Shown: piece after piece, positions 1 to 5,389 of the stretch
How the letters are laid out: the number at the start of each line of letters is the position of its first letter
Numbering within the stretch: position 1 is the stretch's first letter
Assembly: GCA_034437455.1 (NCBI GenBank)
Contig: DAOTUB010000183.1
Location: 1 to 12,214 of the forward strand
Source of the DNA: DAOTUB01 sp034437455
GTDB taxonomy: Bacteria > Chloroflexota > Anaerolineae > B4-G1
Direction of reading: 5' to 3'
Length of the DNA: 12,214 nucleotides
Position numbers and translations under genes: made by a program
Notes under the pieces: generated by a model
Databases searched by the model: none
The model's input: the letters and a program-made list of their open reading frames with translations, nothing else
Told to the model about the DNA's origin: nothing

Positions 1-146
1 TATATATAGGGGTTTGGCCTTTCTGTTCAGGATTCAAGTCCTAGACAAGCCTTTCTTTACCCGCATATATACGGGATTGGTATTTTCAAACCGGCATATA
101 TAGGGGTGTAAATTTATCCAAAGTCCAAACTCAGGCCAGAATATCT
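1..146. repeat. Intergenic AT-rich stretch with three catatatagggg-like motifs
   Basis: No gene is visible in the first 146 bases. Three near-identical motifs occur on the plus strand: tatatatagggg at 1-12 (cut by the window edge), catatatacggg at 64-75 and catatatagggg at 95-106. The second and third are 31 bases apart, about three helical turns. The middle copy sits in a short imperfect palindrome (60-75) with arms cccg and cggg. They could be regulator-binding sites, an AT-rich promoter region for a gene to the left, or chance low-complexity sequence. The stop codon of the patatin gene lies just to the right, at 147-149. Confidence 0.35.
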
Positions 147-1145
147 TTAAGGACGTAACGAACGCACGGACACCAAACTCGATTCACTTGGATAGAGTGG
201 ATATTCGGATTCCCGAAGCCAAGCCCACGCGCTCCGGAGCCGGAACAGAATAGATCTCAGACGCCTCCACCAGCGCGGAGGCAGAAGTTTTGTTTTCAAC
301 TCGACCAGTTCTGTCAAATAATTCGTTGCTACTCGCCGTCCTGCCTCGACCATGTCCGCCGAATCGTCATCGGGAAAGATACCCACGTTCGGCAAGTGAA
401 TCTCCAACAGCAGATCGGGCGGACAGAGCGTCAACCGGGTTTGATTGACGATGCGGACGGTGAATGCGGCGCTCGTTTCAGCGACAAGGAACGGCAGCTT
501 CCAATCGCGTATGTGATTGTTTAGGCGAAAAAGCTCCCACAAGGGTACTTTCTTTTCCTCCTTTCCATCGCCTAGAGACAAGTCGACGTCGGGCGGTACG
601 TTGACGCCCAGAACCCGGTCCGCTCCCATGCGGCGCACCACATCCACCGGGAGGTTATTGAGTACACAGCCATCCACCAGCCAGCGACCCTGGTGACGCA
701 CCGGCGAAAAGACGAGCGGCACAGCCGACGTCGCCATCAGTGCGGGAATGAGCGGCCCCTTATCCAGGATAACCAGCTCGCCCGTTTCCACGTCAGCAGC
801 GACGACGGCAGCAGGGATATGCAAGTCTTCAAAATTGATCTCTTTGGCGCCTAATAGCTCGGTCAGGAGTGTAGCTACTTTTGCGTGCCCAAACAGACCT
901 CGCCATCCCCGATCGGGTGAGGCCAGATCCATAAAGCCTGTTTCTTGACCAACCGCGATGATGTCCTGTACAGGAACTCCTGCCGCGTACAGACCGGCGA
1001 TGATGCCGCCCATACTGGTTCCGGCGATGGCGTCAATGGGAACCTGGGCCTCCTCCAATACTTGCAAGACGCCCAGGTGTGCCAGTCCACGCACGCCGCC
1101 CCCGCTAAGAGCTACGCCGATCTTGGGGTTCGTCTCATTTTTCAT
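147..1145 (-). CDS. Patatin-like phospholipase (RssA/YlbK-type)
   Basis: Predicted cytoplasmic or membrane-associated serine acyl hydrolase of the patatin family, which uses a Ser-Asp dyad to release fatty acids from lipids. The chosen ATG at 1145 gives 332 residues and has a GAGGAG ribosome-binding site five bases upstream; a GTG six bases earlier would put that site too close. Visible motifs are the oxyanion-hole loop GGGVRG (residues 15-20), the nucleophile elbow GTSMGG with Ser44, and the catalytic Asp158 in VDGCVLNN. The last motif is DGC, where DG followed by G or A is usual. The conserved block ATSAVPLVF lies shortly before the Asp. The C-terminal 40 residues are rich in Arg and Trp (WWRRLRSILFRLRSAWAWLR) and could be an amphipathic membrane-binding helix, which is an inference. 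It lies 39 bases downstream of the MgtC-like gene and is probably cotranscribed. The family assignment is firm; the substrate is unknown. Confidence 0.93.
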   Translation of the reverse strand: MKNETNPKIGVALSGGGVRGLAHLGVLQVLEEAQVPIDAIAGTSMGGIIAGLYAAGVPVQDIIAVGQETGFMDLASPDRGWRGLFGHAKVATLLTELLGAKEINFEDLHIPAAVVAADVETGELVILDKGPLIPALMATSAVPLVFSPVRHQGRWLVDGCVLNNLPVDVVRRMGADRVLGVNVPPDVDLSLGDGKEEKKVPLWELFRLNNHIRDWKLPFLVAETSAAFTVRIVNQTRLTLCPPDLLLEIHLPNVGIFPDDDSADMVEAGRRVATNYLTELVELKTKLLPPRWWRRLRSILFRLRSAWAWLRESEYPLYPSESSLVSVRSLRP

Positions 1146-1184
1146 ACCCACTCCTCTGTTTCCTGTTCACTGGGAAACCATCTT

Positions 1185-1661
1185 CTATTGCTGTCGCCGC
1201 CGTAGCCACATTTCGATCAGGCCCAACCCGCGCAACGTGATCAACACCAATACGGTCGCGCCTAGCGCCAGCACAAATTGAGATAGCGCAACGCACACGC
1301 CCACCGCTGCGGTGAACAAGATCGAGGCCGCCGTCGTAAGCCCCTCCACCTGCGCTTTGGCCCGACGCAAGACGATGGTCCCTGCCCCCAGAAAACTCAC
1401 ACCCGTGACGACGGCTTCGATGATGCGCACAGGGTCCGATTGCACCAGCCTGCCCCCTAACTCGGCGCTAAAATGCTCTACTACGACGTCTACTAACGCG
1501 ACAAACAAGGTGGCTGCGCCGCCTACGAGAATATGGGTGCGCAGACCGGCTGGCTTGCTCTCGATCTCGCGCTCGAACCCGATCGCAGCGCCCAATAGCA
1601 TGGCGAGAGCGACGCGGGCCAGAATTTGCAATTGAACTTGATAAAGGGTAAAGAATGTCAT
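1185..1661 (-). CDS. MgtC/SapB family membrane protein
   Basis: Polytopic inner-membrane protein of the MgtC/SapB family. Characterised members are linked to growth at low magnesium and to modulation of ATP synthase; no transport activity has been proved for most members. Family signatures are all present: GFEREIESKPAGLRTH (residues 28-43), DPVRIIEAVVTGVSFLGAGT (76-95) and GLTTAASILF (107-116). Four to five hydrophobic segments lie at about 10-28, 43-61, 80-98, 110-128 and 130-147. At 158 residues it is the short form, without the C-terminal ACT-like domain of Salmonella MgtC. The ATG at 1661 has a GGGAG site only three bases away, which is tight but usable. The gene precedes the patatin gene in the same direction and follows a degenerate YihY remnant. 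Confidence 0.92.
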   Translation of the reverse strand: MTFFTLYQVQLQILARVALAMLLGAAIGFEREIESKPAGLRTHILVGGAATLFVALVDVVVEHFSAELGGRLVQSDPVRIIEAVVTGVSFLGAGTIVLRRAKAQVEGLTTAASILFTAAVGVCVALSQFVLALGATVLVLITLRGLGLIEMWLRRRQQ

Positions 1662-1685
1662 AATCTCCCATCCCAGTAACCGGCA

Positions 1686-1820
1686 TCATGCGCCCTCCGG
1701 TCCTGGCATGTTTCCTCGACGGGCGATGACCGCGCTGAGATGGGCGCCGAATCAGGTGATGTGCCTGCTCAAATAGATCCAAAGCAACAGGGCCAACACC
1801 GTTCCCAGCGTCTCTCGGAC
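1686..1820 (-). pseudogene. Remnant of the C-terminal end of a YihY/BrkB membrane protein
   Basis: In the minus-strand frame ending at 1808 the DNA reads LGTVLALLLWIYLSRHIT, then a TGA stop (1752-1754), then FGAHLSAVIARRGNMPGPEG and another stop at 1686-1688. This closely resembles the last transmembrane helix and tail of YihY/UPF0761 (BrkB-like) proteins, where LLLWxYxSxxILLFGAE is typical. The stop falls where a Leu codon would be expected. Upstream the frame is closed by TAG at 1821-1823, so only about 45 codons survive. I read it as a decayed gene between the baeRF and MgtC genes. The assignment rests on a short but characteristic stretch, so it is moderately secure. Confidence 0.55.
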
Positions 1821-1838
1821 CTATTTGAGGATCTATTC

Positions 1839-3002
1839 TCAGTAGCGAAACACGGCGGCCAATGATGTTTCACTCGGCACCTGCTCCGGTTCGGTGGCAT
1901 AGACGGCGCCCTGGTTCAGGAAGGTATGAACGGCGGCGAAATCCAACAGATCCTCGCCAGGCGCAGCATCGTCGTGCACCTGCACCTCGTGGGTCTCTGG
2001 ATCGAAAGCGCCCCACCTCTGAGCGCCTCGCGCGATGAACAACTCCTCCACCCGCCCGACGTACGCGGCGGGAACGACCTTCGTCAGATCGTCGGAGGCC
2101 TGTTCGCTGCCGCTGCCGGCTAGTTGTCTATATCGTGCGGCGGCCTCCTCCTGTGCTGCCAGAAAGATAGGCTCCACGATGGACCAGGCCCTCGCGTGCA
2201 GTTCCTCTGCCCGCAGTTGCTCCGGGTTCCCCTCGATTCCATCATCCACGAGGTGCGGGTATGTGTTCGCCTCCCGATAAAGGGGAAGTAAATAATCCAC
2301 TCCCGCCAATACGAGGGGAATACGGGTTTCAGCCAGTATCTCGTGCAATCCCTCGTCAACCTGCCGAAAGTAGCGCAGGATATGCTCTTTTTGCTCTTCG
2401 GCGCTGGCGGTGCCCTGCCCGTGAAAGACGGCCGGACGTTCCCCTCTGCCTCCCGGCGTGGTTGTGCTGGTGTGAAATTGGATCGTTTTCTGAGCGTCCT
2501 CGTACCGAAGGGCCTGTGCAAGACCGGCGGGGACTTTTTCCAGCTCGATCTCGCTCACCTTGAACCGCGTGCCCTGCAATAGCCTCACCTTCTGTTGGCT
2601 GAGAGCCAGGATGTAAAAACGCCCGTCGCCGCTGACGAGAGGGAGCAGTGGTTTGACGTGGAAACGATCGCCGACGACAACCATAGACTCGAAATCGAGC
2701 GGAAGGCGATAGTCGTGCAGCCCGTCCGAGGAGAGAAATATCGCCAATCCATCGCTCTGGTGCTGCCAGAAAAGGCCATCTGGGACGAGCTTTCGCGCCG
2801 GTTCGAGCAACTCTTGCACTTTGGCAGTACCTAAACCGACAGCGCTCAGGCGCTCCTCAGCTTCTCCCAGCAAGTTCTTTAGCCGAATCGAATCCTGTTG
2901 AATCTCTCGCCCTGTCCGATGGGTGGACATATAGATCGAAACATACCATCCATCAGATTTTGTCATCAGTGTCCTTAAAGCATTGTTAGTCAGTATATCC
3001 AT
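1839..3002 (-). CDS. baeRF-family protein (bacterial archaeo-eukaryotic release factor homologue)
   Basis: A 387-residue soluble protein that I recognise as a member of the baeRF group, bacterial relatives of eRF1/Pelota proposed from comparative genomics to act on ribosomes. Their biochemical role is not established. Supporting stretches are the N-terminal YVSIYMSTHRTGREIQQDSI (20-39), the central loop FHGQG (193-197) followed by a helix (AEEQKEHILRYFRQVDEGLH), which resembles the place of the GGQ loop, and VLAGVDYLLPLYREANTYPH (231-250). The C-terminal half holds an L7Ae/eRF1-domain-3-like stretch ending in GAVYATEPEQVPSETSLAAV. I would place it in family 3 or 7 but cannot decide by eye. 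The ATG at 3002 has an AGGAGGG ribosome-binding site six to seven bases upstream. It stands alone after the hairpin at 3056-3094 and is followed by the YihY remnant. Confidence 0.75.
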   Translation of the reverse strand: MDILTNNALRTLMTKSDGWYVSIYMSTHRTGREIQQDSIRLKNLLGEAEERLSAVGLGTAKVQELLEPARKLVPDGLFWQHQSDGLAIFLSSDGLHDYRLPLDFESMVVVGDRFHVKPLLPLVSGDGRFYILALSQQKVRLLQGTRFKVSEIELEKVPAGLAQALRYEDAQKTIQFHTSTTTPGGRGERPAVFHGQGTASAEEQKEHILRYFRQVDEGLHEILAETRIPLVLAGVDYLLPLYREANTYPHLVDDGIEGNPEQLRAEELHARAWSIVEPIFLAAQEEAAARYRQLAGSGSEQASDDLTKVVPAAYVGRVEELFIARGAQRWGAFDPETHEVQVHDDAAPGEDLLDFAAVHTFLNQGAVYATEPEQVPSETSLAAVFRY

Positions 3003-3055
3003 ACGATTCCCTCCTAAATATAATTACGAGCGCGACGGGTGACCAGTGCGTCGAT

Positions 3056-3094
3056 AGAGGCGCCAGGCGCTCCTCAAAGCGCCTGGCGCCCTCT
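3056..3094 (-). terminator. Strong GC-rich hairpin after the zinc-ribbon gene
   Basis: The arms agaggcgccaggcgct (3056-3071) and agcgcctggcgccctct (3078-3094) pair over 16 bases with one bulged base and a six-base loop (cctcaa). It begins seven bases beyond the stop codon of the zinc-ribbon gene (3101) and precedes the baeRF start (3002). On the minus strand no run of T follows, so it is either a weak intrinsic terminator, an mRNA 3'-end stabilising stem, or a processing site. The hairpin itself is clear; its role is inferred from its place. Confidence 0.6.
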
Positions 3095-3100
3095 GCACGT

Positions 3101-3313
3101 TCATTCACGGGTCATTTGCGTGCCACACTTGGGGCACGGCTTCTGGTAGCAAGGCTGTCCCACCACGTGCGGCATCCGGTGCCCACAGTTGGAACAGATG
3201 CAGTTGCCGCCAGGACCAGCGACCTTGGGACCGCCCATCCGGCCCGGCCCACGTCCGCCACCACGGTCAGCGTTGCTGTTACGTCCGGTTCTATCTCCAC
3301 GATTTCGATCCAC
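3101..3313 (-). CDS. Six-cysteine zinc-ribbon microprotein with RG-rich N-terminus
   Basis: A 70-residue protein of unknown function. Residues 1-37 are Arg/Gly/Asn-rich and probably disordered. Residues 38-70 carry a compact metal-binding pattern with Cys38, Cys40, Cys43, Cys55, Cys60 and Cys63, in the order CICSNCGHRMPH then PCYQKPCPKCGTQM. Such CxxCG...CPKCG pairs usually bind zinc, though the extra cysteines could allow an iron-sulphur site. Small proteins with this tail are found in many anaerobic bacteria and archaea, often near ferredoxin- or NifX-type genes; that is recollection, not a search. The GTG at 3313 is preferred because GGAGG stands eight bases before it; the GTG at 3322 overlaps that site. 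It lies 98 bases after the YtxH-like gene and ends just before a strong hairpin. Confidence 0.75.
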   Translation of the reverse strand: MDRNRGDRTGRNSNADRGGGRGPGRMGGPKVAGPGGNCICSNCGHRMPHVVGQPCYQKPCPKCGTQMTRE

Positions 3314-3411
3314 CTCGCTCACCTCCTCTCATTCTTCTATCATCTGACCCCTTTGCTGCCATCCCCTCAGACCGTTTTTCCTCGCTTCTCTTGAATCGGC
3401 GCAAATGACAA

Positions 3412-3756
3412 TTACGCGGCCTTTTCTGGCTCTACTGTGGCGGTAGCAGCGGCTTTTTTCGTCTCCTCTATCGCCTGCGCCAACTGCTTTTGGCTCTCCT
3501 CCAGAATGACCTTGCTCTGGGTCTGAAGCTCTTCCGCACGCTGCCTGACATCAACCGCTACTTCCTCAATCCGGGCGCGAGCATCGTTCAGCGTCGCTTC
3601 CGCTCTGCCTTGCAACTTGATGCTCCTTTGCCGAATCTGCTCGCGGGTCTCCTCTCCTCCCTGAGGCGCCAGCAAAAGGGCAGCCGCCGCTCCTGCCAAT
3701 CCACCCACAAAGGTCCCGGCCAAGAACGCGCTAAAAGTTCCGTTATTGTTGCTCAT
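3412..3756 (-). CDS. YtxH-domain small membrane protein
   Basis: A 114-residue protein with the YtxH layout. A short polar N-terminus (MSNNNGT) is followed by one Gly/Ala-rich transmembrane helix (about residues 8-30, FLAGTFVGGLAGAAAALLLA) and the conserved APQGGEETREQIRQRS turn. A long charged helix, likely coiled coil, then runs to the end with many Glu, Gln, Arg and Lys residues and finishes in an Ala-rich stretch. YtxH proteins are general-stress, envelope-associated proteins whose mechanism is unknown. The ATG at 3756 is chosen because a GGAGGAGG site precedes it; an in-frame ATG at 3771 lies upstream of that site. Its ribosome-binding site is inside the last codons of the PRC-barrel gene, so the two are probably translationally coupled. 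Confidence 0.88.
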   Translation of the reverse strand: MSNNNGTFSAFLAGTFVGGLAGAAAALLLAPQGGEETREQIRQRSIKLQGRAEATLNDARARIEEVAVDVRQRAEELQTQSKVILEESQKQLAQAIEETKKAAATATVEPEKAA

Positions 3757-3758
3757 CT

Positions 3759-4514
3759 CTACCTCCTCCATATCTCTGAATCCTGTCTAACCTTGGTCCA
3801 ATATCTGGGCCGACCGTAATAATCATAGAGCCTGAGTTCGTACTCTCGGTTCACGGGAGCCGATGGATCGAACTCGGGGCTGTTCTCGATGGTCTCTTTG
3901 CTGAGATCCACGTAGACTTTCCTTTTGGCCCAATCCACCCGCTCGACCCAGGTCGGGGCCACCAGGACTTTTCTGCCCGGCAGCCAGTTTCGCGTGTCCA
4001 CGACTATGTAGCGGATGACCCAGTCCTCGCCGCCAGCGATAAAGTCGTCTACGTGGCCGATTCCGCCGTCGTTCGCCTCGATATGATACCCGATCACTTC
4101 CCGCGTGCTTCGCAGGTGTGGGTCGGTCTCTTCCGTCGTTTCCTCGGTTCCCCTGGTAGTCACCGGCACAGCTACCGAAGCTGCTGTAATACTCCAGTAA
4201 GGTCGCCACCCGTAATACCCATGCAGCTCCTTTTCCATCTGCCGAGAGACGGGTTCATCCGCACCAATGGGCGGGCTGTTTTCCACCTGCTCCTTGGTGA
4301 GCGTCACGGGAAACACTCGTTTTTCCCAATCCGGCCATCCCAGACAGGCTGTCGAAAGAAGCACGCGCCGACCTACGAGCCAGTTCCCTGTATCCGCCAC
4401 CAGGTACCGGACGGTCCAGCGGTGATCGTCAAAGTAGAATTCGTCAACGTTTCCAATGTCGCCATCTAGCGCGCGGATGGTGTAACCGTACAACTTCTTT
4501 AGACTACGTAACAT
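3759..4514 (-). CDS. Tandem PRC-barrel domain protein
   Basis: A 251-residue soluble protein made of two homologous PRC-barrel units, at about residues 1-107 and 134-239, joined by a Thr/Glu-rich linker (120-133). Matching blocks are YGYTIRALDGDIGNVDEF with IGYHIEANDGGIGHVDDF, VRYLVADTGNWLVGRRVLL with IRYIVVDTRNWLPGRKVLV, and KEQVENSPP with KETIENSPE. Each unit ends in a Tyr/Trp-rich tail (YYGWRPYW, YYGRPRYW). PRC barrels are small beta folds known from photosynthetic reaction-centre H subunits and RimM. Stand-alone tandem forms like this occur in stress-related clusters, with function unknown. The ATG at 4514 has a GGGAGGAG site. The final codons (Trp Arg Arg stop) form the ribosome-binding site of the next gene. 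It is the first gene after the hairpin terminator at 4557-4590, so it likely heads an operon. Confidence 0.9.
   Translation of the reverse strand: MLRSLKKLYGYTIRALDGDIGNVDEFYFDDHRWTVRYLVADTGNWLVGRRVLLSTACLGWPDWEKRVFPVTLTKEQVENSPPIGADEPVSRQMEKELHGYYGWRPYWSITAASVAVPVTTRGTEETTEETDPHLRSTREVIGYHIEANDGGIGHVDDFIAGGEDWVIRYIVVDTRNWLPGRKVLVAPTWVERVDWAKRKVYVDLSKETIENSPEFDPSAPVNREYELRLYDYYGRPRYWTKVRQDSEIWRR
3761..3769 (-). promoter_or_regulatory. Ribosome-binding site of the YtxH gene inside the PRC-barrel stop region
   Basis: On the minus strand ggaggaggt covers the last Arg codons and the TAG stop of the PRC-barrel gene (stop at 3759-3761) and stands four to five bases before the ATG at 3756. The gap between the two coding regions is two bases. 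This arrangement decides the start of the YtxH-like gene and suggests translational coupling. Confidence 0.7.
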
Positions 4515-4538
4515 AGTTCTCCTCCCGATCCATTTGCC

Positions 4539-4544
4539 ACTATA
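4539..4544 (-). promoter_or_regulatory. Candidate -10 element for the PRC-barrel operon
   Basis: TATAGT on the minus strand matches the sigma-70 -10 consensus at five of six bases. Transcription would start near 4532, leaving an 18-base leader that keeps the GGGAGGAG ribosome-binding site. No convincing -35 box is seen at 17 bases (TTCGAG there), since the upstream DNA is the terminator hairpin. Weak call based mostly on position. Confidence 0.25.
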
Positions 4545-4550
4545 CTAACA

Positions 4551-4590
4551 CGAAAAGCAGCCTCGAACCGATGGGCTCGGTTGAGGCTGC
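4551..4590 (-). terminator. Intrinsic terminator of the two-component operon
   Basis: The arms gcagcctcgaaccga (4557-4571) and tcggttgaggctgc (4577-4590) pair over 14 bases with one bulged G and a five-base loop. Read on the minus strand the stem is followed by TTTTCG. It lies 54 bases beyond the stop codon of the response regulator (4645) and before the PRC-barrel gene (4514), exactly where a terminator for the kinase-regulator operon belongs. On the plus strand it is followed by a G/T-rich stretch ending in ggttt, so activity in that direction is less likely. Confidence 0.8.
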
Positions 4591-4644
4591 CGTTGGGTTG
4601 GGTTTAAAAGTGTTGGAATTAGGTTGGAGCCAGACGCTAAGAAG

Positions 4645-5352
4645 CTACTCCTTGAACCGATATCCAACCCCGCGCACGTTGACGACGTGACGCGGGTTCG
4701 ACGGATCCGGCTCTACTTTCTGGCGCAGGCGATGAATGTACCACTTGATGATCTGTCGGGCTTCGTGCAGATGCTCCGGCTCATAATCCCGCACCACCTG
4801 TACCAACTCGGGCGGGGGGACCACCCGGTGCTCATTTTCCATCAAGTGAACCAAGAGAGCGAACTCGCGCGGGGTCAGGTCGAGCGAACGGCCTTCAAGG
4901 GTGACCACGTGCTTTCTCAGATCGACAAAGAAGGGGCCGCGCTGCAACACGGCCTTTTCCTCCGAGGGAGCCAGCTCCTTCCGCCGCTCCAGCGCCTCCT
5001 GCGCGGCCCGGCGCACCTCGCTCGGCTCAGCCGGCTTGAGTAGATAGCCATCCACGCCCTCGCGAATGGCCGCCATCGCCGACTCCAACGAACCGTGAGC
5101 GGTCAGGATGACGATGGCCATCCCCGGCCAGCGCCACCGCGCCGCCTCCAATATCCGCAAACCATCCACCCGGCCGCCCAGATTCAGATCGACGATCGCC
5201 AGATCGAAGGGCGTCTCCCGCAGCCGATCCAACGCCTCCTCCCCGTTGGACGCCGTCGTTACGACGTGATTCGTTCGCTGGAGGGTCTCTTTGAGAAAGA
5301 AACGGATCCTCTCCTCGTCATCCACCACCAGGGTATGCACAGGTTTTGCCAT
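4645..5352 (-). CDS. OmpR/PhoB-type response regulator
   Basis: A 235-residue DNA-binding response regulator. The receiver domain (about 1-118) has the acidic pair Asp11-Asp12, the phospho-acceptor Asp55 in LAIVDLNL, Thr84 in VILTAHGS and Lys106 in YLLKPAE, so all active-site residues are present. The C-terminal winged-helix domain (about 135-235) shows LTPREFALLVHLMENEHRVV and ends in the usual VNVRGVGYRF hairpin. The recognition region (HEARQIIKWYIHRLRQKVEP) is typical of the OmpR class. The ATG at 5352 is preferred over the GTG at 5358 because AGGAGG lies five bases before the ATG and would overlap the GTG. The start lies 37 bases downstream of the histidine-kinase stop, so the pair is an operon with the kinase made first. 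Target genes cannot be read from the sequence. Confidence 0.93.
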   Translation of the reverse strand: MAKPVHTLVVDDEERIRFFLKETLQRTNHVVTTASNGEEALDRLRETPFDLAIVDLNLGGRVDGLRILEAARWRWPGMAIVILTAHGSLESAMAAIREGVDGYLLKPAEPSEVRRAAQEALERRKELAPSEEKAVLQRGPFFVDLRKHVVTLEGRSLDLTPREFALLVHLMENEHRVVPPPELVQVVRDYEPEHLHEARQIIKWYIHRLRQKVEPDPSNPRHVVNVRGVGYRFKE

Positions 5353-5389
5353 CAACACCTCCTTATCGTTCTATAACTCGATTGTTTCC

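Noticed and set aside
1468..1782. 104-codon minus-strand frame overlapping the MgtC-like gene
   Set aside because: It is out of frame with both the MgtC-like gene and the YihY remnant and shows no family features.
3017..3045. Sigma-70-like boxes TGGTCA (3040-3045) and TATATT (3017-3022) with 17-base spacing upstream of the baeRF gene
   Set aside because: Transcription would begin at about 3010, inside the AGGAGGG ribosome-binding site, so the leader would lose it. Chance match in AT-rich DNA is likely.
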